A DNA stretch of 64,000 nt from Sciurus carolinensis. Taxonomy: Eukaryota > Chordata > Mammalia > Rodentia > Sciuridae. Shown here in pieces: positions 37,494 through 52,400 of this stretch (within the stretch, counting starts at the first letter, position 1; each line of letters opens with the position of its first letter). The notes beneath the pieces are model-generated. The model did no database searches and was not told where the DNA came from. It saw only the letters and a program-made list of their open reading frames with translations. Both the position numbers and the translations under genes were made by a program. The stretch spans positions 50,529,156-50,593,155 of the forward strand of contig NC_062224.1 in assembly GCF_902686445.1 (NCBI RefSeq), given 5' to 3'.

Positions 37494-40400
37494 AATGGGA
37501 GGGAGGGAAAGTATAAGAGGAAAAACAGTCTAGTCTATTTCTTGAAAGAGTTTGCTGGGGGATGAAACCACAGTCAGACGACCTGTGTCCTAGGTTCCTA
37601 AGGTATACATATACCCACTGAGTCATTACTTGGTTACAATGGTGTAAAACACTGGCAGGAAATAAAAAAAAAAAAAAAAAAAAAATAGGCTCTGGAGTCA
37701 GGTAAATATGGGCTCAGTTTCCAACATTTATTTTCTCTTGGAGTGACCTTGAGCAAATTCCTTAACCTCTTTGAGCCTCAGTGCCTCAGTGTCCCTATCT
37801 GCAAAATGGTGGATGATATTACTGCCCTCTTAGGGTTATTATGATAATTAAGATCATGCAGCTCAAACTAATCAACTGAAGACTATCTGGTGCCAAAGTT
37901 CTACTCTTAGACACTAGGCATAGAGTTTTGTGTATGTGCAATGATTATGTGTGTGCATGTATTTCTATTACAGTGAGCTCAGCTGAAAAAGGAATCCACT
38001 TAAAGGTTTGTTTGTTTCTTTCAGTTCCTAGAGTCTTAGGATAGAACCGATAGGCTGAATGAGGGCATGTAAGGCCATTTAAGAACAGCTAATAAGTATT
38101 TAGAGTACAAAATGGCACCTCAGCTTAATTGGGGATTCCACTTACAAGGGTCAAGAGGTAGTCTATTGGAGCACTGTGATTAAATGGTTTCTACCACAAC
38201 TCAGGCAGCAAGAAGTGAGCACATAGTTATCTGGGGGAAAAAAAAAAAAAAAAACAGGAGGTAGAAAGCAAAGAAGTGTGTCAATGTTCATAAAGTTAGG
38301 TTTCTAGGGCAGGGAACAAAGCAAGGAAGGCATGGGGCGTGAGGGGGGAGCCTCTGGAAGGCCACCAGTCCTTTGGTCTGCATCTACCTCACCTCTCTTG
38401 TTTATCTTCCTTCTCTTCTTCAGTGACAAGTAGAGATGTCCAACAGATGTCTAGAAATGACTGAATTATAATATCTAAATCATCAAGAACATCCTATAAT
38501 CTGTATAAAAGAAGTTTTCCCAAAATCTGAGCTGAAGGTTATATCTGTATTTGGCAGAATGAACAAACTTTTGAAATTACTACCACTGATTTAAATGTAA
38601 CTCTAGACTTGAGGTGAGTTAATAAGCTACACAACTTTTCTTTGATCTGCATGATCAGAAAAACCCTCTCTGTTGTGTAATCAATTTCTGTGAGGAACAG
38701 AATACTTCAAATACCCACAGTTTATACTGTAAAGATCTGCATAAGAACTACAGATGAAATCAGGTAACAGTTCCAGTAAGAGTCTCTTAAATTGTTTTCT
38801 ACTATATTCCATAAAATGGACATTATACCAACAATTCAAATAAAAATAATTATTCCACACATTCCAAGTTTCCATTTACATGACGCCCAAGAACAGACAA
38901 AACTAACCAATAATGACACAAGTCGGAATAGCAATTACCTTCTGATGAGCGGAGAGGGGCTTACACACTGGGAAGGCACATGAAGGAAGCTATTGGGTGC
39001 TGCTGGAAATGTTCTGAATCTGTCTTGTTTTATTTGATTTATCAACATATATCAAGAATTACTAGGCTAAAAAATTTAGATGAGTTCACTTTAAGTACTA
39101 CAGTATTTGAGATATGCCTCAATTTAAAAGAAATAATTATTCTATTAAAATGATTTCCACAATGACTTCCTTAGCAAATATCTTAACATAAAACAGATTT
39201 GAATTTACGTATTTACCAGGAGTCAGCGGCTGTGACCCACACGTTGCCATTCAACTCTATTTAACTACAACACAGCTACTGGCACTTTTTGCATTACAGC
39301 TACAGGGTTCAGTAGTTGCAACAAGAGACCTCAGAAGCCCAAAGACTGAGATATTTACTATCTGATCCTTTACAAAAAAGTTTGCCAAATCCTAATTTAA
39401 GCTTCAAATGATATATCTAAATTGTCCCTTTTGTAGGATAATTCAGATCAACCTCACCTGAATACAAAGTAACAAGAGGAAGATTCATGAAACAGCTTAT
39501 TAGGAAAGTGCTTAGTTAATAGTGGTCCAGAAGAGCACCCTTCTGCTTGACCTGCAATATGGGTTTACATTAAGACCCTGATCACAAGTTAGCATTCTAC
39601 TAAGCCTTACGCAATGATCATTTTTTAAAATCTGCCAACATTTTAAAAATAGGAGAGTGCATTTTTTAAAAATCCAAAATTTTATCTTCTCATTAAAAAG
39701 AAAATGAATGTCTAACATTATTGAAACCATATTCTCACAAGGTAACATAAACGAAAGTGACTCCACCAACAGAGAAGTTCAGCATCAACTAACATTTAGC
39801 ACTGCACATGCATCGTCCATGTTCTTCTAGCACAGTTAAAGAGAGATGCAATATTGCTTCTATATATGGCTATACAAAAAGAGAGAAACAGAAGCTAGGC
39901 AGAGGGCCAGGGGCTTCTTAACACTCAGCTCCCATGTTGCCTGACTGACTATTGTGAGCTCTGAGTTACAAGCACAGGCTTAAGCATCAGCCTCCAGGGA
40001 AAACGGCAGAGAAGAATCAAGAGAGATGTAAGAGCCAGCAGGGTCAAAAGAGCCAACAGTTAATTCAATGTTTGCAAACATGGAGTGGCAGATATCTCCC
40101 CCACCTTCTAAGGAAGCCCTACACCCACACCCACTGTGGGGCAATTCTGACCGTTAAGAAGCATCTTCATACTGTTTTTGCAACTTCTGTGAGTCTATAA
40201 TTATTTCAAAACAAAGTTTTTTAACAAGTTTTTTATACTAAGTAAACATCTGACTTTGTATAACTTAACTGGTTCTTAACTGGAAGGAGAAGTTTAATCT
40301 TTTCTACCAGAAGATGATTATCATGAATCTCTTACAGAGATTTCCACTAAGTCTCCTTTCTCAAGTACTAGAAAAATAACAAGATAATCAACTCTCTTGT

Positions 40401-43400
40401 TCTATAGTTCTCATTCAATCAGCAATATTTTTGAGTGCCCATTATTAATCTGATTTTGTTCTAGCCTCAGCTTACCTTGTAAACCTGTGGAACTTATAGC
40501 AAAAGCTACTATTAGCCTTTCCAGTGACCATATTACTACTAATTTTATTGTACTAACTTTAGTCCACTAAATTTCCAGTGTTTTCTTATATTCACTATTC
40601 AAACTGTATACTTCAACAAATATATTACTGAATCCAAATTTTTTTATAATCATCCTTGCTATTAGAATCTGCCCTTCTCTCAAGTCTATCAATTTCTGGA
40701 ATATCAATTTCTTTTCCATCTTAACACACTCCCTATCTCTTCTAATTTTTTGTTGTCAGCAAATCTGATAAACTTATACCCTCTGTACAGTAATCCAAGT
40801 CAGTTATAAAAATGCTTAACTGTATTGAGGTTTATAAGAACTCTGTGACATGCTACCAACATGTGCCCAAGGAGACATGGATTCACTCTTTAGTGCTTCC
40901 AGCTTCCCTCACTCAATAAGCTTTCAGTCCACCTGACTGTCATCCACAAGAGTATTCTTGGTTCTATATTATACCTTGCTAAATTTCAGATACAGTATGC
41001 TCATCCATTTCCCCCAATAACCCCAGAGAAAAAAGACTTTTAAATAATATTTTAGGTATGTCTTTTTTTTTTTAAAGCAAGTTATAACAGTTTTATTTCA
41101 GTGCCAAAGTAATTGAGGCACAACACTTCACCCTGTCTTCCATCATACATGAAAATTATAAGGTTTTTATTTTATTCAGTGGAGGTATCTTCAATATAAA
41201 TACCTAAGAACATTAATTTAAAGAGAAAGAATGGAGAGAGGACAGGTCATTTCACAGCCTCCAAAATAAACCAGAAATATTCTTAATACTTTAAAAAAGA
41301 AAGTAAGTGTAGGGCAAGGTGGAAATTATACCACTGCTTACAAAAAGAAATGCTGTCCCTGAGAAAATTTATCTACTTACATGAACATTTATGCACTATA
41401 GCTCTGGTCACAGTGCAGATGAACATTATTAGCAAATTTAATCCTTGAAAACTATTCTACTGTTAAAACTAAACAACTTATTTTTCAACTAAAATATTTT
41501 GCCTTTAATCCAGTCACTGGTGGTTATTAAGAAACGGAAATGTGCTTGAACTTGCACAAGTACATTTGAACTTTAATAAAGTCTACAATTCATATTCAAG
41601 AGTTGGGCTGAAATCATATTTTAAAATGCTAATATATGTGTAAGGCATAAAGCATGACACACAAATTAAATTTCAACACTTGGAACCGAAATACAAACAA
41701 TAAGCTAATTCATGAATATGGTAATAACCTCTCTGGCACAAAATCTGAAAGCATTTTATGCATTTTAAGTGAACTTTAAATTTTAAGTAAACTTCCAGAG
41801 TATCATCTTCAAGTTTTAGAATTACCATCCACATAAGTCATTATACAGACACAATCTGGGATTTATGAAAATTTGGCAAAGCTAGATTATAGTTGATTTT
41901 TTCCCCCAAGGAGAAAAGTTTGGCCCAACAACAATGCAAACAAGTTTATGTGAGGCACGTATAACTTTAAAATAACTAGAAACACTTTAGATCTTGTCAC
42001 ACAATTAGGGAAACATCATGATGCTACATAAAAATGATTCTATGCACTAAAGCAAGTCTGTACTCTCCAGACCATTTCAACCTGGTAGATATTAAATCCA
42101 CATTGAAAGTAACAAAGCGGAATTTATTGTAAAATACTCTAAATTTGTTGCTCTTTACTAAATTCCTAAATTTCTCTGATAAATTCATATTACGCAAGTT
42201 AGGGGTTGAGGTTGTGGCTCAGTGGTAGAGTGCTTGCCTCATGTGTGAGGCACTGGGTTCGATTCTCAGCACTGCACATAAACAAATGAATAAAAATAAA
42301 GGTCCATCAACAACTGAAAAAAAAAACTTAAGCAAGTTAAACTTTTACAAGTTGTCTTAAAAAGCTAATTGCAATAATCAGATTTCAGTGATAAGGCAAT
42401 TAAACACTTCACCCTGTCTTCCATAATATACAAAGTTTTTCACTTTATTTAGTGAAGATGAAGGGGAAGGCCTTAACTACTAGTGTTTCTCAAGTCAACT
42501 TCCATCCTACTGGGCTATGTCCTATTGAGTACACAGAAGTCCTCCCTCATCTGTAGTGTTGCTTTCCGCAGTTTCAGCTGCCCACAGTCAACCTGCATCA
42601 TCATGGCTTGAGATCACCCTGAAGTATTGTCAGAAGGTCAACAGTAGCCTACTGCTGAGTCACAATGCTTATGTCTTCCACCTCACTTCATCTTTCCATG
42701 TAGGCATGTTGCTATTTCATATCATCAGGAAGAAGAGCCCAGTAACATATTTTAAGAGAGAGAGAGGAGGAGAGAGGGATCACATTCATATAACTTTCAT
42801 TACAGCATGTTATCATATTGTTCCATTTTATCATAATTGTTATTTCTACTCTGCCTAATTTATAAATTAATTTTATCACAGGCATGTGTGTATAGGGAAA
42901 AAACCTTGTAAATGTAGGTTTCAATACTATATGAGATTTCAGTTAACTAATAGAGGGGATCTTGGAAGGTATCTCCCACAGGTAAGAGGTTCTACTGCAA
43001 ATGTTTTCTTGCTCTTAAGACTTAAATTTGAGGAATTAAAGAAAGTTAGAGAATCCAGCTTACCTGAATATATTTCCGCTGAGTTTCATCATTTAAAACA
43101 TGTGCAACGTGCTTAGAAAAAATCTTTTCCCTGCCAGTTCTGGCATGGATACCAACCATAGTGACACCAATAGGCCAGGGAGCATTTCCAATGGCCATCT
43201 GAAGATAAGCATCATTTGCCTGAAAGGAAGTTTAAAAGATCAGAAAGGCAAAAATATTGCACTGGTACAAATTCTTCAAATTCTTATTTCAAGTATTTCA
43301 CAGAATTATGACTAATTCTCCGCCACCTTTGGACATGTTCAAAATATTATGTGCCTCTTGTTCAAGTAAGAGAGATTAAAATATGGAGTGGTGCCTGTCC

Positions 43401-46400
43401 TGCCCAAGTGCCCATGAAAAAACAGAAGTCAAAGATAATACGGCTGTGAGTTAAAAAAAAAAAAAAAAAGAAGAACAGACAGTGTGGTGGCACAGCCTGG
43501 AATCCCAGCAACTTTAGAAGGCTGAGGTACAAGGATTCCAAGTTCAAGACTTCAGCAAATTAGCAGAATAAAAAGAGAAAGGGCTGGGGATGTAGTTCAG
43601 TGGTAGGACACTCTTGGGTTCAATCCCTGGTACATTTAAAAAAAGAAAGAGAAAAAAAAAAAAAAAAGGACAAACACTCCTTTGCAGCCTTTCGGCACTG
43701 GAATTTAATACATTTCAGAACTGGAATTAGCAGGTAGCTCATCTGATGCACCGACAGAAACTCTAGGTTGGGTTTCTATTAGACTCAGTTCTCTCCACTG
43801 GTGGACAAAAGGAAGAAAGAGGCTAACTACTTATTCATTGTCCCACCTAAAATCATATCCAATCCCTTCACAGCATTCATTGTATGTTGTCAGAAGTGGG
43901 AGGAGTACACCATGTGCTGGGATGACCACTAAGCGTCCATAACTGTTTAAACAGAGTCTGAATTCTGGCTCCCAAGTCAGAACTGAAGGATAAGATTGGT
44001 TCATCTCTTTGCTCTCCCAAATCTCCCACCTACCAAGGACCTGAAAATAAAAGCTACAAAAAGTGAAGCCAGAAATCAATGCAAATGGCTCTTTCTTTAA
44101 AATCAAGCCAGTTACCTGTGAGGAAGGAGGAAGAGAAAAACAAAACAAAAGCAAGTAAATTCTAAAAAACCTTGAGGGCTTCCAAACAGGCCTCAAAGGG
44201 ATTTTAATCTCAAAAATCAAACATCTATGTGATTGATATGTAGAGCTGATTTTTTTAAATTAAATACTATAAGATAGGATAACTGAACATCATTTTCTAC
44301 CCTAAAGATAAATTAGAATTTGCTTAGCTAAACAGATTTCACAAAGTTTAATTTTAACAGGGCATGTGCACATATTTATCATGGATACTTGTGTAAATTT
44401 TAACGCTGGACCCTAATCTATAAAAATTCCAGTATTCAGTTTCCTTAAAGTTCAGGGAAAAAAAAACTGTCCAAGTACATTATTAAAGTATATTGATTCT
44501 TTCTGTATAAACAAGCTTTCACCTGGTTCTGATTATATAATCATGAGAAAAAATAACAAGAGAAAAGGTATCACTTGAGCAAACAGTTGATGTAAATACT
44601 TTCTGTGATGATGGTGACCTTATCCATCCATTCCAATTATATCGTTCTTAGTAGGAATCATGCAACTGATAGAAACTAAAAATAAATTTCTAATCACAAC
44701 ACAGTTCTTTTGAGAGAACTGGCTCTTTTAAGAAGTAAAACCCCCACATTACCCTTAATAGTCTAAAGCTCTAAACAAGAAAATCATCGAATCACCCAGG
44801 AATGCCAGAAGTCCCCTCTTCCCTTTTCCAGTACACAGGTATTACCACTGGGATTGCTCATCTACTCCTAGCTTCCTGGGAGGCAGTCACTAGAAGCATC
44901 CCTCCTTACACTGTCATATCTCTAATCTGCAGTACGAGTACACGGGGCCCTTTCCTCCTTGTTGCCCTCTTACAACTGACTGCCCTCCACTTTCCCCTTC
45001 TAACTCTCCCCCAGGAGTCCAGCACACCAGAGTGCTTTCCTGCTGTCACCTCCTCCCAGAGTTCATTCAGGAGTAAAGACACTGTAGTGAAGGAGGACAG
45101 TCTTCCTCTGCAAGGGGTTGGCTATTGTTGCAATACTGAAATGGGAGAGATGAATCCTGACAGTTTCTTCTGGACCATTTTCCCATAGAAATAATTACAA
45201 AGAATAGTTAAATTCCATAGCATCATCAGTATAATAGTTCAGCTACACTACAAATTAAATAGGCCTTTATAGTTTCCAGGCCTGGCCTAGGAAACTAATC
45301 TATATACATTGTTTCTATGGATAAATTTTGTTCCATGTCACAATCGACCATTTATAAACCTCAAAATACACTCATTTATAAAATGAACACTGCCTATACA
45401 CAACTCATGCTCTGAACAACCTTTCAACCTATTTTAACAATGGCTAAAAAAATACATTTGTGGCCTGAAGGTTTGTTATTCGATGCTTAACAATAATGCT
45501 GAGAAAACAATAGAAAACAAAACTGTTTTTACTACTAGCTCACTTCACATTTATTCTTAAATGTACTATGCAATATCCCTCCAGATCCAATGAACATTAG
45601 GTACATAACCTAGATATGTTCATAATGATTTCAATGGACAACATAATTTACCTTCACATATTCTCTCTGCAACATGAATTTAATAATATCTGTTATTGAT
45701 TCTTTAATGTCAGCAGGAAGATTCTGGAAAAGAAAAAAAGCGTAACTAATTTTGGTAGCTACTATTTAGTGAAAACAAATAATATTTATTCTAAATCTAT
45801 ATATTCTAATTTTCAAAATCAGTTAATAAAAGCATTTCCCGAAAAACCTCACCCTTTTCCGGAGCTTTCTGAAAAGTGGTCTGAGATAGGACTCAGTCTG
45901 CTTCTGAGTAGCACTGTTCAGTTTACCCTGCACACTGCGTTTCACGTAATCTTCTCTGGCGTTCAATTCTTTAGCCCAAACGCCAAGAAGAAACTGTTGA
46001 AAGGAGGAGTAAATTGAGATTACAATGCCACCTAGTGGTTCAATGAGTTTAAAAGCACTCTAACAAAAAAAAACAGTACACTTGACAGTAAATGTCAAAT
46101 AAAGTTTAATTAACTATTTTTATTTTTTGTCATGATTGTTTCAAAGTATTATCTATCTTAAGTGAGTCATAAACATCCCTAGTCTATATATCATATTCCT
46201 AGCTCATAATCCATTTCCTTAAAAAGACTATCAAATTTCTAAATTATTTGAATAAATATTTTACTTTATTTGCAATTGTACCTATTACATAAATTTGACC
46301 AAGTTAGATTAATCATCCATAATACCAAATGCACTATATTAGTCTTCCAAGTATGCTGTATTATTTGGACTCTCTACTCATGCAGTACAGACAACAATTC

Positions 46401-49400
46401 AATTTAAAAAAAAAAAAAAAAAAGTTGTACTAAAGTACCTGACTATAGGAAGGAAGGAAAAAAGAAATGAAAATAAAGCAGACTATGACCCATCCCTCCC
46501 ACTTCTGGCCTCCACCCCCAGAAACAAACTTAGTGCCCTTTGGGTTTGACTGTATACATGGCACTCCTTTCAGAGGCAACGTGAAGGCTGAGGGAGACGA
46601 ACTCCTTTATGCACACTTACAAAGGAGAAGCCATCGCTCCAAAATAGAAGACTCTTTCATTCTTCTTCCCGCACCCTATCAGTTCCATGCCCTATCCTCC
46701 ATATATTTTCGAATCTTGATGACCAGAATAATATATTTAAAATGTAAATACAAGTAAAATCGTTCTTTACAGTTAAATCTCAGTCTGAACACAGTTAGTG
46801 AATAAACATTAAAAAGAACCTGGGATTTGCCCACACTTGACCTAGAGCTTAACCAGACATAGAAATGCCTATAATAAAGATAGAATCGGCAAATCACATA
46901 AAATACAGGCAACTATGTGTACAAGGGAAGAAATGAACACTCTGAAAGGTTATAGAAGTGTTTACTTTTTGTATTGACAAAGTATTTCCACTTCCTTCCT
47001 TTCCTTACTTTCATAGATCCCCCATAAAAGCTTCTGGAACCCTTCCATTGTACTCCTTCCTAGGTGTTTATAAAAATTAAGCAATTTCTGGGACTGAGTT
47101 GTGGCTCAGTGGTAGAGTGCTCGCCTAGCACGCGGGAGGCCCTGGGTTTGATCCTCGGTACCACGTAAAATAAAGTAAAGGTATTATGTCCACCTATAAC
47201 TAAAACAGAAATATTTTTTACAAATTAAGCAATTCCTTCGAATATCTTGTTCATCCTACTGATGTGATTCTTTTGTGTGTGTTTATATGAATAAGTCAGC
47301 TTTTGAGACAAGTGCCACTATATACAAGTGCAAAGTGATGTCATAAACACAGCACAAGCACTCATGATTTTAAAAATGTGCCTATCCAGCCTTTAACCTT
47401 CGATACTCCAAAAACATAAGAACAGTTCTTAAGTATTCAGAATGCCTCTTTCCCTCGCCTAAGATACACACCTTCAGGAACTTGGTGATGATGTCCATGT
47501 CCTTATGATCATCACCTTTCCCTAAAGACTCCCCCAGTGCCTGAAGGAAAAGAAAAAGTCTCTGTTAATAAGCAGAGAGTAAACTGCATGTATGTATGCA
47601 AATGCAGCATGTGTATATGCGTAATCAACACCAGGTCCTACAATGTTCTTTATCACATATACTGTTCAATTTTTATTTAAAAATCTGTTGGAATTTCTAG
47701 ACAAGTTAAACAAACGAACAAACAAACAAACAAACAAACAAATGCCCAAAACACTGATTTTGCCACTTCTATAGAGAGTGATTTCTTTTATGAAGCCAAA
47801 GACAGGTAGAAAAAAAAAAAGACAATGGGAACCGGGCATGGTGGAGCATGCCTGTAATCCCAGTGGTTCAGAAGGCTGAAGCAGGAAGATCACAAGTTCA
47901 AAGTCAGCCTCAGCAACCTGGCAAGGCGCTAAGCAACTCAGTGCGACCCTGTCTCTAAATAAAATATAAAAAATGGCTAGGGATGTGGTGGCCCAGTGGT
48001 TAAATGGCCAAGTTCAATCCCCAGTACCAAAAAAAAAAAAAAAAAAAAAGAAAAGAAAAAGATAATGGGTAAGTACAGTGACCCCCCCCCCCAATGGATA
48101 TGAGATTTCTTTAGGGGGAACAAAAATGTTCCAATAGACAGTGATAATGGTTGCACCACCCAATGAATATATTAAAATTCACTGAATTATATAATTTAAA
48201 TGAGTACATCACATGGTATGTGAATATCTCAATAAAGCTGTTTAAAAAAAGAAAGAGAGGAAGGGAGGAAAGAAGGACCAAATGAGTCCAACTGACAACT
48301 GGCTACCCATACTAATTATTTTAGTAAAATTTAGGGACCATTTTAGGTGATGGGGAAGAAGTAATTAAAATGACATCATCCTCAACTACTATCTTACTCT
48401 TAAGAGACCATTACATGTACACGAGCCAGAAATGAAAGGAAACAGAAAAATAACAGCTTGTATTTTATTAAGGATAAAAAAAATGATATGCTAAGTCATG
48501 TTTTTTTACATGTTAGATATTTACATGATACACCACTGCTTTTTAATTACTATGACACTTTATACACCATTGCTTTTTAATTACTATGACACATGTGTCA
48601 TACTAATTTAGCACAGAGGCAAAATTAGAAAGCAGGATACTGCCAAGAGTTGGCAAGGAAGTAAGAATATGAGCCTCTCACATGCTGCTGGTGGAGGGAC
48701 AACCATGCTAGAGAGCAACATGGCAGTACTTAAACACACATGCATACACTCCACAATTGTGCTGTTTTAGTTCACAATAGTTATATATAAGGCTACTCAT
48801 CACAAAGTTGTTTGTGATTAGTAAGGAGCTGGGAACAATCTAGCTGCCCACCATTATGGGGGAATAAAAAACAAAATACAGCAAACGCCATAATATGTAG
48901 CAATTAAAAGCAAAGGTCTAAATGTACCTAAAGCATCAAGGATGGATCTTTAAAACAGCATGAAGTGAAAAAAAGAAAAGTAAAAAATAAGACAATCATA
49001 ACACAACATTACTTACAAAAATAAGAATTATATAGACAGCCAGGCATGATGTCAGATACCTGTAATCCCAGCTACTCAGGAGGTCGAGGCAGGAAGGTCA
49101 CAAGTTCAAAGTTAGCCTAAGCAACTTAATGAAACTGTCTCAAAATAAAATATTAAAAAGGTCTGGGGATGTAGCTTAGTGATAGAGCACTTGCCTACAT
49201 GCATGAGGCCCTGGATTCAATCAACTCCCAGTACCCAAATAATATGTATGTGTGCGTGCATGTGCATGTGTGTACATAGTACACTGCCAATTTTACAAGA
49301 ACAAAAATCCAAGGATCATATCAAACATATTACAATGATTAATTTTTAAGCTTAGGAAGTAGGAGAATATGAGTGAAGATAAGCAAAAGAATTAAATACA

Positions 49401-52400
49401 AGCATGACACAAAAGAGGGTCTTTGCATGACCTGAAAAGGTAGTGGCTCTGAAGTGAACACTCTGATCAACTCAGCCATCTGCTCCAGAGGAAAAGGGGA
49501 TGATGGGGAATGGGCTGGGCTGGGAGTGGAGATTACCTCTAACTCTTCGATTGTGGTGTTTTCTTCATGAACTTTCAAATCATTTTGTGTGTCTTCCTCT
49601 CCAGGTTCCTGACCACCCACAATTTCATTGAGGTACTGTTGATCAATCTTATCCAAAGCTGCTTTCAGATCATTCCTTAAGCCCTAAGAAAGAAGAAAAA
49701 GGAAGTACACCTATTATGAAACTTCTGATGTTTCACCTTTGATTTTACATAAATAAGAAGTATGGTTCATTTTTCTCTCTACAAAGAGTTAAGAATATGG
49801 TAAAACTAGGTACTCAAATAACATATCAGTTTATTATACTATGCATAATACTATTCTTATTCTCCAAAGTTAATACCTACAAACATACTTAAAAAGAATG
49901 TATGAACAATGTCAGACTACCAGGTTTCAAAGTGATTTGTTATAGTCACAGATAACCAAAAAGATTTTATATTAATAAATTCCTTTACATGACTTAAGTT
50001 TTGGGATGGTCTGTTGCACAGCCATAGATGACCACACTCATCTTTTAGTAATTGACAGAGCAAGTTAATAAAGAGTTAATGAGGCCACAAAGATATGAGC
50101 AATACTATCATAATTGACACTTGTAGAAACATATAACCAAAGCAAAAACATACTCTCTTCAAGATCCCCTGGAATAAACTACATATTAAGCCATGAAACA
50201 AGATCAGAACCTCCAATGCAAAAGTTAAAACTATTAATCTTCCAGAAGAAAATACAAATGAAGGAGACCTTAGAGTAGGCAAAGATTTCTTAAGCACAAC
50301 ATAAAGAGCAACAACCATAAAAGGAAAAGCTGATAACCAGATTTCATCAAAATTTAAACTGCTCAGCAAAGACACCCTTGACAGATACAAACTAGGAAAA
50401 AATAGTCACAAAATTTATCTGCACACCTAATAAAGGATTTATATCTAGAATATATAAAGAATTCCTAAATTCAAAGGATAATTCAATTTAAAAATGAATA
50501 AGGCTAAAAGAACAGAAAGTCTATGAAAAGATGTTCATCATATTTAATAAACAGGGAAATATGAATAAAATCACAATGCGATACTACACATACAAGAGAA
50601 TGGTTAAAATTAAAAAGACTAACAATACCATAGGATGATATTTAGAAATATCTGAAATTTCTTACAAAGTTAAGCATATAACTGTTTTTATTATTTAGCA
50701 ATTCCACTTCTAGGTATTTCCCCAAGAGACAGAGCATATTTACTTGAGAGAAAAAAATAATGGGCCCAAATATGATACACATACCAATGTTCACAGCAGT
50801 TTATTTATTATAGCCCAAAGAACATTCATATAACTGAGTATCACTGGGTAATGGAAAGGAAATTTGTGAATTCTGAATGAAACTAAAGAATGTTACGCTG
50901 AGCAAGAGAAACCAGACACACATTGAGGCTACCCATATAAGATATTAGAACAAGTCAAATAAATAAGGGTGATGGAATTCAAAAAGTTTGCTTCCTGGAA
51001 GTGGAGTAGGGATATGGAGATTGGTTATGAAGGGGCACTGGGGAACTTTCTGAGGTGATGGAAATATTCTGTATCTTGATAAGGGTAGTTGTTATATATT
51101 TATATGTATTAGTCAAAATCCACTAAACTGTATGCTTAAGATATGTACTTTTTTAAGCTAAAGTAAACTTCCCAGCAGCAGCAATCTGACAACTTTATTT
51201 TTCAAATTTATCTATGGTAACACAAACTCAAAACTATTCTAGTTTATACGGTACAGTGATATTTTTCTAACTTTATTCTGATTTCTTACCTTGTTCACTT
51301 CTGGTGTGAGGATCTCTATTTTTCTTAAACGTTGAAAAGCATCGTAATCAGTTTCTCCAAACAGTCTAATTGGTTCACCTCTTTCTCTTAACCTTCTGAT
51401 AACCTATAGAGAAACAAATACCTAGTAAATTATTTAACTTGTGAAAGGGGGGTAAAAACCAAAACACCTGAAAATAATTTACATACTTTACCTTAAAATT
51501 GAAACCAGTGTTTAATAAAATGAACTGAATTATCTAAATGCATATTTCTGAATGAAAAATGAAATTAAAAGACTTTAATCATCTTACCTATACTAAACAA
51601 AGATGTTTGTGAATGAAAGAGAAAATACCTTAGTTAAAAGTCTATTTTGACTCAAATATCACAATATAGAGTTTATTACTGAATAGGCCCTAAAAAGTAG
51701 TCTGACATACACATCTATAATTCAAATATAAAGCAAGCTCCAAATAGAGACCACTCTTTTTTTTGCAAGATATACACCCCTGCTTACTTATAAGGAGATA
51801 AGAGAAGGGATAGAGTTTTAGTACCCAATTTACACAACTGACTTAGTACTCTTTTAAAAAACATCAAAAGACAATACTAATCCCTTCTGTCAACATGTAT
51901 TTTAAATAATCAAACATCTGTTTTGAAATGTAGATGTAAAAAGTAAGTTGTATTTGTTTTTTCTTAATCTTCCATGAACAAGATATGCTGTGCTATCATC
52001 ACACTTTGAACAACCATCCTGTAGAGACCTGTTGCAGGTAGGATAATCTGTGCAGTAAGATACACAGGAAAAAACACTAAAGATGGGAGAGAAGGATGGC
52101 AGTTCTAGAGAGAATAAAACTTGGAGTCAAACAATAACTCCATAACCATAGCAAAGAGGATGCACTGTAATCCTATAGTAAAATCCAGACCTCTTCCCTC
52201 AGAAGAGAACGTGAGGGATGAGCAGGAGGGACACATGCAGGGCTTTGGAGGTACAGTTTGAACTTGATTTCATGACTTGGGTGATGTAATTAACCATTAT
52301 ATTACATCTATGTTTTATATGCTCTTTGTCTACATTATGTTTCATTTAGTGTACAATGAATCAAAATGCAGTCTGTAAAAATAAAAAAAATTTAAAAACT

